Source: Schistocerca nitens (taxonomy: Eukaryota; Arthropoda; Insecta; Orthoptera; Acrididae). From it: a stretch of DNA of 64,000 nt. Under the pieces are notes generated by a model. It saw only the letters and a list, made by a program, of their open reading frames with translations. It searched no databases and was not told where the DNA came from. The translations under genes were made by a program, and so were the position numbers. The DNA is taken from NCBI RefSeq assembly GCF_023898315.1, contig NC_064618.1:182643548-182707547 (forward strand), given 5' to 3'. Below, in pieces: positions 1 to 11,384 of this stretch; position 1 is the stretch's first letter, and every line of letters begins with the position of its first letter.

Positions 1-1224
1 GGGCCTAGGGAGCAGAAACGCGTCGTTTGCCGCCAGAGTTGCCCTCCTTATACACATGAAAAGGGAACAGTAATCTGCACAAATAAATCTTCACACAAGA
101 ATGGGCAGGGCGTTAAAAACAGTATGAATCACCCATTGGCAAAGCGGGTACCTGAACGATTCAGCTTAACACTCCCTAAAAATTACTAATATTCACAAGT
201 GATCAATCAGCGCCTGCTGGTACAATAACACAAACACACACAGTACCACCTTGCCTCCCACACAGATCCAGCCACAATTTATTCGCTTCACGAAATCTAT
301 ACTCTTACACTTGCACGAGATGTGGCCTAGAACAGAAATCACCATTACCAACACTGACCGATGGTCATGCACTCGAACACGTTAATATAACAGTTCCAAT
401 TCCATATAACACAGGCATGGCCTTAAAATATCAGTACTCGAAATAAGAAAACAACACTTAACTCCACTTAGGTGAGAAGGTGCCGCAACTTGCAGGACTC
501 CAACCAAGACGTTATTGCCTCCAACCCACACTGGCAATCGCCGAGGTGCCGTACACCCCAAGTTTGCAGAGTAAGCCGGGAACTTGCAGACCAGGTTGCT
601 CGCGACGTCCGTACGTCTTCGCGCCACCTGCCGCTACCAATCCTTAAACGAGGCGGCCAGTCTTGCCGCCGACCGACTTAACCTTAGACCGTTCCTCGAG
701 ATCCACGCCAGACATCCCTAGTCCCCCAAAAGCCACAACTTGTCACCCAAGTGCCCTCCAGCCAACTCAGTCTCCGCCCAACGAACAACACACACACCTC
801 TACCAAAGACCTTAGCCTGCGACTCACGATAGAATCGATATAGGCAACCTAAGTAGCTAGTGGCACCAGTCGAATGCCATGCCGCCAAGATCAGAGCTCC
901 CACGACTCACTGTGATTTCGTAAGTTACCGGTACGAGTGTTCTGGAAACATAATTTATTTCGTAGTAAATCAGCGTTCGTTGTTTACAGTTCAGCGAAAA
1001 AATACATCTCTCTACAATTTCACTGTACAACAACGCAAACAAACGTGCATTTTTGAGAATTTTCGGAAGCTACCATTGTCCTTTGCTTAATCTACGAACA
1101 ATTTGTAGCAAATCACTGTTCGAAGATTTATTTAACGTAGCAGATTTTCTAACTGACACATCGTGTTACATCTACTTTTTCCTTGAAGAGGAGTAGCCTA
1201 TATATTATCTGCAGTCATCATAGC
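1..1224. other. Unassigned sequence
   Basis: I recognise no gene or repeat family here. Short open stretches on both strands have no familiar motif. The part around 480-900 is more GC-rich and CA-rich than the AT-rich flanks. It could be an LTR or leader of an element cut by the window edge, but I see no termini that show this. Confidence 0.4.
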
Positions 1225-1456
1225 GGGCCGGAGTGGCCGAGCACTTCCAGGCGTTACATTTTGGAACCGCGCGACCGCTGCAGTCGCAGGTTCGAATCCT
1301 GCCTCGGGCATGGATGTGTGTGATGTCCTTAGGTTAGTTAGGTTTAAGTAGTTCTAAGTTCAAGGGGACTGATGACCTCAGATGTGAAGTCCCATAGTGC
1401 TCAGAGCCATTTTAACTTTTTTTTTTCTTTTTCTTTTTTTTTTTTTTTTTTTTTTC
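1225..1456 (+). mobile_element. SINE, family I (tRNA-derived)
   Basis: The tRNA-like head begins GGCCGGAGTGGCCGAGCA and holds a polymerase III B box (GGTTCGAATCC). The body (CTTAGGTTAGTTAGGTTTAAG) is followed by the family tail ending GAGCCATTTT and a T-rich tract to 1456. The same family recurs at about 10 other places in the window. This copy has several head substitutions and no clear TSD. The T-rich tract abuts the start of the LINE downstream. Confidence 0.9.
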
Positions 1457-3945
1457 TCATGAAAAGCAGTGAAGCTCACATAATACTAGGTACAGAACGC
1501 TGCTTGAAATCTGAAGTTGATAGTAGTGAGATTTTTGGGAAAAATTTAAGTTCATAGCGAAAGGATAGGCAAACGGGAAATGTATTTGTCGCAGTAGACA
1601 AGAAACTCAAATCCACTGAAGTAGGAACTGAAGCTGCATATGAGGTTGTTTGGGCAAGACTCAGTATCAGGGATAGCAATAAAATGGTTATCGGATCCTT
1701 CTATCGTCCACCAGACTCATTTCCTGATGTAATCGGAAACTTTAGAGAAAATCTCAGTTCACTTGTACATAAAATCCAACAATTACTTGGGAAAACTAAA
1801 GTTTTGATAGTGGTGGGCGTGGTAAGACAACCTGTGAAGCACTACTGAAGGCCTTCACTGAAAACGTCCTGGAACAGATAGTTAGGAACTCCTCTCATGA
1901 TTGAAATACATTGGATCTAATGGCAATAAATAGATCTGACCTTTTTGAGGATGTCCACATCGAAATTGATGTCAGTGATTATGGCACGGTTGTGGCAACA
2001 ATGATTACCAAAGTACAATGGACAACTAAAACAAGCAGAAAGATATATAAATTCAGTAAACTAGATAAACATCAGTAGTGTCTTACCTCAATGAGTAACT
2101 TGAAACTTTCAGCACAGGGCAGGAGCATGGTAGAGGAACTCTGGCTCAAGTGTAAAAGAATAGCTGACCATGCACTGATAGATATGTACCCAGCAGAACA
2201 GTTCATAATGGTAGGGAACCTCCATGATATGCAGTCACTATAAAGAAATTTCTAAGGAAACAGAGGTTACTGCATAATAGGTGTAAAACAAAGCGTAGGG
2301 CTATAGACTGAGAGATGCTGGATGAAAAGCGTTTGGCTGTCAAGAGAGCAAAGCGTGAAGCCTTTAATGACTACCGTAGTAGAATATTGTCAAGGAATCT
2401 TTCACAGAAACCAAAGAAATTCTGGTCGTACGTAAAACCTGTTAGTGGCGCCACAGTTAGTGTCCAGTCCCTAGCGACTGAGATACGAACTGAAATTGAG
2501 GCTAGCAAAACAAAAGCTGAAATGCTTAATTCCGTTTTAAAATGTTCCTTTGTAAGGGAAAACCTAGGAGAATTGCCCCAGTTTAATATTCATACCATTG
2601 GAAAGATGAATGAAACAAATATTAGTGTCAGTGGTGTTTAGAAAAAGCTGAAATTGTTGAAATTGAACAAAGCTCCATATCCTTGATATCGTTTTGTTTT
2701 AGAATCTTAGAAAATATTCTAAGCTCAAACATAATGAGGTATTTTGAACAGAATGACCTTCTCAATGCCAACCAGCATGGATTTCGAAAACATTGATCAT
2801 GCGAAACCCAACTCGCACTTCTCTCACATAACAAACTGAAAGCTTTGGATCAAGGCAACCACGTAGATGCAATATTTCTTGATTTCCGAAAGGCATTTGA
2901 CTCTGTACCGCACCTATGCTTATTGTCAAATGTACGATCATATGGGATATGAAGTGAAATTTTTGACGGGTAGGGAGGACACAGCATGTCATCTTGGATT
3001 GAGAGTCATCGTCAGATGTAGAAGTAACTTCGGGTGTGCTCCCGGGAAGTGTGTTGGGAACCTTTGTTGTTCATATTGTATATTAATGACCTTGCAGACA
3101 ATATTAATAGTAAAATCAGTCTTTTTGCAGATGATGCAGTTATCTGTAATGAAGTATTACCTGAAAGAAACAGTATAAATATTCAGCCAGATCTTGATGC
3201 GATTTCAACGTGGTGCAGAGATTGGAAACTTGCTCTAAATATTCAGAAATGTAAAATTTTGCAATTTACAAAACGAAAAAAAGGTAGTATCCTATGACTA
3301 TAGTATCAACGAGTCACTTCTGGAATCGGCCAACTCATACAAATGCCTGGGTGTAACACTTTGTTGGGATATGAAATGGGATGATCACATAGCTTCACTC
3401 GTAGCAGCTGGTAGATTTCTGTTTATTGGTAGAATACTGGGGAAGTGCAATCAGTCTGCAAAGGAGATTGCTTACAAATCGCTCGTGCGACAGGTTCTAG
3501 AATATTGGTCAAGCATGTGGAAGCTGTACCAAATAGGATTAACTGGGGAGATTGAACGTATACAGAGAAGGGCAGCACGAACGGTCACGGATTTGCTTAA
3601 TCCATGGGAGAGTCTCACAGAGATACTAAAGGTGCTGAACTGGAATACTCTTGAAGATAGACGTAAACTACCCAGATAAAGTCTATTAGCAAAGTTTCAA
3701 GAACTGGATTTGAATGATTACCCTAGGAATATACTACAACCCCCAACCTATTGCTCACATAGGGATCATGAGGATAAGATTAGAATAATTACTGCACTCA
3801 CAGAGGCATTCAAACAATCATTCTTCCGGCACTCCATCCGTGAATGGAACATGAAGAAGCCCTAATAACTGATACAATCGGACTTACCCTCTGCCATGCA
3901 CCTCACGATGGTTTGCAGAGTATAGATGTAGATGTAGGTGAAGAA
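1457..3945 (+). pseudogene. Decayed CR1/jockey-type LINE ORF2 (endonuclease-reverse transcriptase)
   Basis: Translated pieces follow the order of a non-LTR retrotransposon ORF2, broken by many stops and frameshifts. Near 1690 a GSFYRPPDS-like stretch matches the apurinic endonuclease domain. At 2315-2640 a linker reads DYRSRILSRN and PKKFWSYVK. RT motif A reads AIFLDFRKAFDSVPH near 2868-2912. Near 3070-3140 come LLFILYINDLADNINS and LFADDAVI, the catalytic motif C. The C-terminal thumb continues to about 3670. The 3' end is a short GATGTAGATGTAG tail at about 3925-3945, as in CR1-like locust elements. The 5' end is truncated right after a SINE tail. RT lineage is confident; the exact clade is from memory. 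Confidence 0.85.
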
Positions 3946-5379
3946 CATAAGAACATAAGAATTCGTATTCTTTGAACATACGAATTCGTCTGTGAGAATG
4001 TGTCGCAAAATCTGACTGCGGAAAAGTATCTTGAATGTGCCCATCTGGTTCACTGTCTGTTTAAACATTCGTGATGGCAAGAATACTGTTTGAATCTAAC
4101 AGTGTGAATCATTAAACTTTTAAACAGATAAAACTGGCCCTGTAAAAATGTTTCCCTTTTTTATTATTTAATTTTGCCTTACTAATTTCATAATGGAAAC
4201 ACTTGACACTGCTCTTGTCTTGAAAGCGCGTCGCATTTGCTGACCTACAACTGAGAAGCGTCTGATGCAGTGCGGTCTCTTGAAAAAAAAAATGACAAAC
4301 ATACTAACAAATTTGAATAAATAAAAATGATAACTCATATTTTGGCAGGGAATTTGTGTGCGGACAATCACTTGGTATAAATTATAACATCAAGGGTAAT
4401 TAGTTTTCTGATTTGAAAAGTTCTATATTAAAAAAATTATCACTTTCTTCGCTTCTCAAACATTAATACACAAAAAATTACAGTTCTTGAGTGGACAAAC
4501 GTAAGTAGTCATTAACATCAAATGGGAAATTTTCAAAAATGCAACTCGTGAAATTGGTATTAAATATTCAACAAGTTATTCCTATCCCCTGATTCAAATT
4601 GTAAACTATGCATGGCTGTTTATCTTTGTCTAGTCAAGTCTCTGGAAGCGTAACTACAAACTGCCGGAATAAAGCACAAAATCTGAAATCAGTTACCTCA
4701 AATTAAATTGTCTCCTATTACTAATCAAAGTGATCATAATAAAATATTCTTCTCAAAATGCTTCAGTCTCCTTCCTCATCCCAAATAATTAATCAGTAAT
4801 ATAACTGCAAACATATCACTCGGTCTATGGCGTACTACTCCCCATGACACACCATTACCGACAACTGTGTCTCCTCATCTCACGATTAACAGAGCACATC
4901 ATCTCCCGCGCAACTTGCAAAGGAGAGATGGTGCAGGCAAGCCTCCAGGCGACACAGTATCCCTGATGACACTCTTAGCTCATAATTTCAAACACTACAA
5001 AGGTGCTTACACGTTCATGACATCCAAACACTATGGAAGTGCCCATGAAATTATCTACAGCCTGCTGTCATCTTCTCGTATCATTTCCTGGGCCACCAGT
5101 TGACGTTACTGTGAACATGAACACGGATTCTTAATGAGGAAGTGTTGCCTTTTCTCCTACATCTATGATGTGGATGCTACCACGTTCTGTGTTTACAGGG
5201 CTGCCCACACACAGACACCCCCTCCCACCGCGACAGGCCCGCTAAGTCAGTCCGATATAACACTAAAAAAACTGCTTAAGGCTATTTGGATCACCCTATG
5301 TTAGCGTTACGTCTCCTGCAGTCGAGTATGTTTTTGTGCGGTGTAATTACATTGGTTAAAGGGAGCAACATAAATCATA
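3946..5379. other. AT-rich unassigned sequence
   Basis: No coding or repeat family recognised. A perfect 10-bp hairpin arm pair, GAATTCGTAT and ATACGAATTC, lies at 3959-3968 and 3978-3987 with a 9-nt loop, just beyond the LINE 3' tail. The stretch 4380-4860 is very AT-rich. The stretch 5150-5290 is C-rich and carries no recognisable frame. Confidence 0.4.
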
Positions 5380-6055
5380 TACACCGTGCAGCACAATTAA
5401 AGGATTACTTTTCCGAAATTCCGTAAATCCATGTCAACGCTTAAGTTTGAAATTTGACTTAAAGGTGCCTACAACCTTCTGCAATGGCGCAAAAGCGTGG
5501 CGACGTGCAACGTCGCCCTAGGCCTTGACGACGATTCAAACAATGAGATGTTGACATATGAGATAAAAAGGCCAGAGCTCAGATGTTCATGTGGTGTGTA
5601 AAGTTGGTTAATGGTCTCACACTGGCACCGAATTTCACAATTCTGCCGAACGCCACCGTGGACGTGATACTGCATGAGAAGGTCGCCATTGCCGGCCGGT
5701 GTGGCCGTGCGGTTCTAGGCACTTCAGTTTGGAACCACGTGACCGCTACGGTCGCAGGTTCGAATCCTGCCTCGGGCATGGATGTGTGTGATGTCCTTAG
5801 GCTAGTTAGGTTTAAGTAGTTCTAAGTTCTAGGGGACTGATGACCACAGATGTTAAGTCCCATAGTGCTCAAAGCCATTTGAACCATTTTTTTAAGGTCG
5901 TCATAGCCCGTCTTACCCCCATTTCAGCCCATCTTTTAACGTCTCTCCGATGCTCTTATGAGTGGCCGACGAAACCATTTCAGACACAGTGCTGCTCAGA
6001 ATCGACACGAAAAGGCCTCAGTCGACAGCATAAAGGGCGTCAATGAAACCACCTC
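5380..6055 (-). repeat. Dispersed repeat, copy A (inverted relative to 7494-8150)
   Basis: Read on the minus strand this matches 7494-8150 on the plus strand along most of its length. Shared landmarks include GCCACTCAT, ATGACGACCTT (GTGACGACCTT in copy B), ACTTTACAC, GGCCTTTTT and ATTGTGCTGCA. The two copies are clearly diverged. Copy A is split by a SINE at 5690-5893. No protein, long terminal repeat or TIR is visible, so the family is unidentified. Confidence 0.7.
5690..5893 (+). mobile_element. SINE, family I, with TSD
   Basis: Full family I SINE inserted into repeat copy A. The target-site duplication is AAGGTCGCCAT at 5679-5689 and AAGGTCGTCAT at 5894-5904, 10 of 11 bases equal. The B box (GGTTCGAATCC) is intact and the tail ends GAACCATTTTTTT. 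Confidence 0.93.
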
Positions 6056-6212
6056 TTTGCTTGGAACGTTGATTCCCACACATTTTGCGGTCTAAAACGA
6101 CTGTTTGCAGCGCGTTGAGCAACAAGATGATGTTCTTGGCAATCTTTGATATTGCTGACACCTCTCTGACACTTCAGCACTTCTCTAAGAACATCTTGCG
6201 CGCGATGTCACG

Positions 6213-6388
6213 CTCCGCACGGCTCCCCCCCCTCCCCCCCCCCCTTCGGAGGTTCGAGTCCTCTCTCGGGCATAGGTGTGTGTGTTGTCATTAGCGTTAG
6301 TCAGTTTAAGTTAGACAAAGTAGTGTGTAAACTTAGGGACCGATGACCTCAGCAGTTTGGTCCCATAAGACCTTACCACAAATTTCAC
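6213..6388 (+). mobile_element. SINE, family II, degenerate
   Basis: Second SINE family. It has the head remnant GGAGGTTCGAGTCCT (B box region), then CTCGGGCATAGGTGTGTGTG. The family II tail holds TTAGGGACCGATGACCTCAG and CCATAAGACC. The head upstream is replaced by a C-rich tract at about 6227-6244. No TSD is clear. Confidence 0.8.
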
Positions 6389-6529
6389 AATTTCGAAATT
6401 TTCTATCTCACCCTTTTGGACAAAAGTGTCAGCGCCATTTTTTCTCCGGTGTACAAACCATTCGACGAAATTTGAACGTGATCGGAAGCAGCAAAGGGTG
6501 CCCATACTTCCTTCACTGCTCCTGTTACA

Positions 6530-6722
6530 ACCGGCCGGAGTGGCCGAACGGTTCTAGGCGCTACAGTTTGGACCCACGCGACTGCTACGGTCGCAGGTTC
6601 GAATCCTTCCTCGGGCATGGATGTGTGTGATGTTCTTAGGTTAGTTACGTTTAAGTAGTTCTAAGTTCTAGGGAACTGATGACCTCAGAAGTTGAGTCCC
6701 ATAGTGCTCAGAGCCATTTGAA
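6530..6722 (+). mobile_element. SINE, family I, with TSD
   Basis: Family I SINE with a 9-bp TSD CCTGTTACA at 6521-6529 and 6723-6731. The 3' end stops at CATTTGAA with no T-run, so the tail is shorter than in other copies. The B box is GGTTCGAATCC. Confidence 0.92.
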
Positions 6723-6731
6723 CCTGTTACA

Positions 6732-7046
6732 CACACTCGTGCGGTGTGATCACGGAGGGGTGCGACATTGACACATGTGTGATTAAAACCGCGAAGGGTT
6801 CCTCGAAAGCCGCTCTCCCCCGCACCCAATTCGTCAAAACCATCGGTGGCAACTGTCCACATTTATTGAGAATTTTAAAAATGTACCTTTACAGAGAAAA
6901 CATGCGAAGTAGCGCTAGGCGTCTGCAAGTAGTCAGCCCCTAGACACACCTCCGATGCCACTTGCCTGTTGGTCACCGCACTGCAAACTGCCGTTTTCGA
7001 GTGCGAAATAATCTGTGAATCAAGTTTCCAAGGAATGGAGTCTTAA
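6732..7046. other. Unassigned sequence between SINEs
   Basis: Nothing recognised. It joins directly to 6389-6529 once the SINE is removed, so the two parts are one older sequence of unknown type. Confidence 0.4.
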
Positions 7047-7493
7047 GATGATGATGTTTGGTTTATGAGGCGCTCACTTGAAAAAAAAAAAAAATGTGTG
7101 CGAAATCTTATGGGACTTAACTGCTAAGGTCATCTGTCCCTAAGCTTACACACTACTTAACCTCAAGTATCCTAAGGACAAACACACAAACCCATACCCG
7201 AGGGAGGACTCAAACCTCCGCCGGGACCAGCCGCTCAGTCCATGACTGCAGCGCCATAGACGCTCGGCTAATCCCGCACGGCAGGCGCTCAATTGCGCGG
7301 TCATCGTCGCCCGTACACATTCCCAATCTGAACACAGTTCAATCTAGCCACTTACGTGAATGAGGATGGAACGACGTGGACAACACAGAAACCCAGTCCC
7401 CGGGCAGAGAAAATCCCCAACCCGGCCTTGAATCGAACCCGGGACCCCGTGATCCAGAGATAACAACGCTAACCAATAGACCACGAGCTGCGG
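7047..7493 (-). mobile_element. SINE, family III (tRNA-derived), interrupted
   Basis: On the minus strand the head reads GCAGCTCGTGGTCTATTGG (A-box-like) and then GGGTTCGATTC (B-box-like). A body with TTTTCTCTGCCCGGGGACTG follows, and a tail ends AAACATCATCATC. The flanks TGGAGTCTTA (about 7036-7045) and TGGAGTCGTA (about 7496-7505) look like a TSD of about 10 bp with one mismatch. A family II SINE splits the 3' part. Confidence 0.85.
7081..7282 (-). mobile_element. SINE, family II, full-length, nested in family III
   Basis: Read on the minus strand: GCCGTGCGGGATTAGCCGAG head, GGCGGAGGTTTGAGTCCTCC B-box region, and the AAGTCCCATAAGATTTCGC tail. It ends in an A-run on the plus strand (7081-7094), which is a T-run in the element. 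The TSD is AGGCGCTCACTTG at 7068-7080 and AGGCGCTCAATTG at 7283-7295, 12 of 13 bases equal. Confidence 0.92.
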
Positions 7494-8150
7494 ATTGGAG
7501 TCGTATCATAGACGCCATTTACACCACCCCACTAAGGCCCTTTTTTGTCGAGTCTGAGTGGCCGTGTGTCTGATATGTTCTCCTCGACCACTCATGAGAA
7601 AACCGCATGATTTTAATGCTGTGGCTCGCGGTAAGAGGGGTTGTGACGACCTTCCTATCGTGTGATACATTCACAGCGGAGTTGGGCAGAACTATTATGA
7701 AATTTGGGAGCCAATGTGACGCCATTAACACACTTTACACCTCACATGGATTTCTGAACCTTGCCGGCCGCTGGTGGCCGAGCGGTTCTGGCGCTACAGT
7801 CTGGAACCGCGCGACCGCTACGGTCGCAGGTTCGAATCCTGCCTCGGGCATGGATGTGTGTGTTGTCCTTAGGTTAGTTAGGTTTAAGTAGTTCTAAGTT
7901 ATAGGGGACTTATGCCCTCAGCAGTTGAGTCCCATAGTGCTCAGAGCCATTTGAACCATTTTTCTGAACCTTGGCCTTTTTGTCGCATTTGTCGACTCTT
8001 TGCTGTCCAAACCACTGTCACCACGATGATAACGTCGCAGGGCACCTCGCTTTTGCACCATTACAGGGAAATGCTGTGGCCACCTTTGTGCCAGATTTCA
8101 AAATTATCAGATTTCAGAAACGTGATCTCTTGATTCTGTTGTGCAGTGTA
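7494..8150 (+). repeat. Dispersed repeat, copy B
   Basis: Diverged partner of copy A (5380-6055), in the opposite orientation. It is interrupted by a family I SINE at a different internal position from that in copy A, so the two SINE insertions are independent. No coding capacity is recognised. Confidence 0.7.
7764..7960 (+). mobile_element. SINE, family I, with perfect 13-bp TSD
   Basis: Flanked by the exact duplication TTTCTGAACCTTG at 7751-7763 and 7961-7973. Head GCGGTTCTGGCGCTACAG, B box GGTTCGAATCC, tail GAACCATT. It is one of the cleanest SINE insertions in the window. Confidence 0.95.
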
Positions 8151-9608
8151 TTTCGTCTGAGTTTAAGTAAATAAGCACCATTTGGAACCAATATAATGAA
8201 ACTATACTGCTTACCCACAGCGAAAAATAGAATAGTGTCTGTTGTAATTATTGGAGAACAGGAATTATTTACGAAAAAAGTACTGTTTCTCCAGATCAGC
8301 TTTTGAAAAGATGGAATGAAGTTTCGAAAAGCAAGTTAGGTTCAATTGGTGGGAATTTCTAATATCAGCTTGTTCTACAAACAGTACTGAATCAGTTGTA
8401 AATCGAATTGAGACTGTATGGTTGGTTTTTACTCATCCGAAAATGAGCCGGTCAGTGTGTTGATGTTAACATTGGTAACGCAATTTGACATTGGGGAATT
8501 GTATCTTCAAGTATGTTGTTGTTGTTGGCATCGGCGAAGCAACCAAACTGAGCGAATGATTGGCTATTGTGGGTTCCGTCTCATTATGTGTGCTCGTGAC
8601 CAACTCCCATTCAATATCTCGTTTCGCACCAGTTTAAGAAATGCAAATTCACTATTACTGTCCTTAAGTGATGCCACACAAATCTGGGGTAATAATGCAG
8701 CTTTATAGATGTTGACAGAAGAAGAAACACTCGAGGCGAAAAATGAATTCAGTAACTAAACAAGCGTATCAGTTTTGTGTGATGCGGCCAAGCGAGGAGA
8801 TATAGATAATGATGAGGGGTAAATCAAATTTGTACTCCGTTTTTTGAGTCGACACCTAGTTCCATTTTAAGGTTACATATTACCGTCAAGATGTTTTTTA
8901 TTCTAAAGACTAAGCCTTTTGTCTTAATTCAAACGGTTTCACACGCAAGGATATACCGGCAGAGCGAAGCTGGTCATCAGAAGACGCCAGTGCCTACTTG
9001 CTTAAAGTACTACTGTGGTTTTTCATGAGCTGCTCAGGCTGGCCACAAAATGTAACTGATAAAGGAAATAAATTTCCTTTATGAGACCGTCATCATTCTC
9101 AATAATTATTAGACAGCTATAATTCTGAGTATTTTACGAAGAGAACGTCTAGATCACTTAATGGTATGGATGAAAGTTTGTGCCAGTGTTCCTGAATGCT
9201 GAAGCCTCAGAAGTTTATGGAAGGCTGCCACTTTTGGACGAGCGTTTTGTTGCTTTGTAGTCACGGCGGCTTCATTAGTAAACATTGTAACCGGATTACG
9301 AAGTCATCTGCGCTATCAGCCAAGCAATACTTATCGTTCTGCTTCTGACTAGCATCATTTGACAGAATGTGTCTCTTGCTCGTCTTTGTCCCTTATGCAG
9401 CATTACGATAATTACTGAGCCCGATTTTCTCCTGTATCTGAACAGTGACTTCCTGTCCAATAATCAATAAAAGTGGATTCGTTGAAGTACAATTTGCTGC
9501 TTATTACAGCGCTATCACATCAGTTGATTAACTGAGCTACTTGCATCGGTAAGTGAGGGAACTGTCTAATACACCTATTTATTTGAATGTGTAGATGACT
9601 CTTACTTA
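8151..9608. other. Unassigned sequence
   Basis: No recognisable frame, TIR or SINE signature on either strand. The stretch at 8418-8708 is open on the plus strand but has no family motif, and I treat it as chance. Confidence 0.4.
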
Positions 9609-10548
9609 CAAGGGCTATCCACAAAGTACATTACGTTTTGGAATTAAAAATAAATAAAGTATTGGAAATTTTTTTATTATATACAGATGAAAGCCACACT
9701 TAAATACTACTTTTCTACATAGTTGCCATTTAAATTAAGGCACTTATCGTAGCGATGGACGAGCTTGGAAATTCCTTCGTCGTAAAATTCGGCCGCCTGC
9801 GCCTTCAACCACGTGGTTACCTCTTCTTTAAGCTGTGCGTCGTCATCAAAACGCTGCATAGCCAACCACTTCTTCATTGCTGGGAATAAGTGGAAGTCGC
9901 TCGGTGCCAGGTCGGGACTGTACGGCGGATGAGGTAACAACTCCCACTTAAAAGATTCGAGAACTTCGCGAGTGGCATTTGCCGTGTGGGCCCGGGCGTT
10001 GTCGTGAATCAGCAAGATATTTGAGCCCAACTTTCCCCTGCGCTTGTTTTGTATTGCTGTTCTGAGGTTCTGCAGAGTTTGGCAATACCTTTGAGAGTTT
10101 ATTGTAGTGCCTCTTTCCAGGAAATCCACAAAAATCACACCTTTTCTGTCCCAAAAGACAGTCGCCATCACCTTCCTTGCCGACATTGTCTGCATGCATT
10201 TCTTGGGTTTTGGGGGGAATTTGTGTGCCCCCACTGCATTGACTGCAATTTTGTCTCGCAGTTCACATGCTTAACCCATGTTTCGTCACCAGTAACGATG
10301 CGATCGAGTAATGAGTCGCACAGCTTCAAGAAGAGGTAACCACATGGTTGAAGGCGCAGGCGGCCGAATTTTACGACGAAGGAACTTCCAAGCTCGTCCA
10401 TCGCTACGATAAGTGCCTTAATTTAAATGACAACTATGTAGAAAAGTAGTATTTAAGTGTGGCTTTCATCTGTATATAATAAAACATGTTTCCAATACCT
10501 TATTTATTTTTAATTCCAAAACGTAATGTACTTTGTGGATAGCCCTCG
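9609..10548 (-). mobile_element. Mariner transposon with inverted-duplicated 3' end
   Basis: Bounded by TA and by termini CAAGGGCTATCCACAAAG (left) and, reversed, CGAGGGCTATCCACAAAG (right). The inverted ends are about 235 bp long (9609-9842 and about 10312-10548), far longer than normal mariner TIRs. The right end repeats the last part of the transposase gene and 3' UTR backwards. The 5' UTR, the helix-turn-helix half of the gene and the original 5' TIR are therefore missing. Length is 940 bp against roughly 1.3 kb for an intact mariner. Confidence 0.88.
9707..10312 (-). pseudogene. Mariner transposase, C-terminal catalytic half (DD34D)
   Basis: Cut-and-paste transposase fragment. A long frame (9707-10234, 175 codons) holds the second catalytic Asp in IHDNARAH (residue 78) and the third in SPDLAPSDFHLF (residue 113). 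The 34-residue spacing is the mariner DD34D signature. The first Asp, in IVTGDETW, lies in an overlapping frame just upstream (about 10260-10290), so a frameshift separates it near 10220. The DNA-binding N-terminus is absent because the element folds back at about 10312. It ends GNYVEK, the usual mariner C-terminus. It is not expected to be functional. Confidence 0.92.
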
Positions 10549-10550
10549 TA

Positions 10551-11375
10551 CATATGTGTAGGCTTCCGACATGCCTTTAATGTCTATTTGTAACTTCTTG
10601 ATAATCACAGTGATTATTGTAGAGGTGAAGATTAATTACGCCTACAATTACAAGAGGACGCCGATGTCTGGTTAGTAACCAGGAAGCGGATGTCCTTCTA
10701 ATAAGAGCAGACAGCAGCAGATAGGGACCTATTAAAAACCCGGCGGGATGTAACGTACACGCTTTCCAGGCCACATCTATGGGCTACGACAGCTTACAGC
10801 TCCATAATCTCACAGATCAGCAGACCAGACGACAATAGGAAACAGATTCTTGTTTCCCTATATTTTCTTCTAATTATAAGAAGCGCTTAATGACCTAAAA
10901 TTTGGTAGAGTGCGATACTTTGTGGCTGGCGTATTATTGTTTTTTCTTTACAATACTGGGTAAATGATACGCTGTTCGCCACTGAGCCAGAGTCTCAAGG
11001 GGCCAGTATGAAATGAAGGGTAGTTACGTTAGGCTTAATAGACCACGCTACAAAGAGATAGGAAAAGGAAATGGTGAAATGCCATTGATGTACTGACTGT
11101 AGCTTCCAGTCGCTGTCTCCAGATAAGTAATAGCTTACCTGAAACATCTTCCTGTCTCCTCTACTGGGGCAACATCGGAGAACGCAACCTACAGCAGATG
11201 TTTCAACCGGAGATTTTTGCAGACGTAGGGGGAGGGGGTGAGGAGGCTGCGAACTAGTGACATAGAGGTAGAAAGTTACTTGATTTTTGTATATATTTAA
11301 CTATAAACGCAAATGAAATACGAGGCAGCCTGTACAGAGCTGAGCCCAGTGACAGATGGTCTGCAATTATCGCTT
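10551..11375. other. Unassigned sequence
   Basis: Pre-insertion target of the downstream RTE fragment. No gene or repeat family is recognised. A G-rich run lies near 11225-11245. Confidence 0.4.
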
Positions 11376-11384
11376 TTTCTCCAT

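Noticed and set aside
1260..1310. tRNA-like sequences with good B boxes, as possible tRNA genes
   Set aside because: All sit in SINE bodies with family tails and TSDs; acceptor stems do not close. The same holds for the copies at 5.7, 7.8, 17.5, 23.7, 33.4, 38.1 and 61.1 kb.
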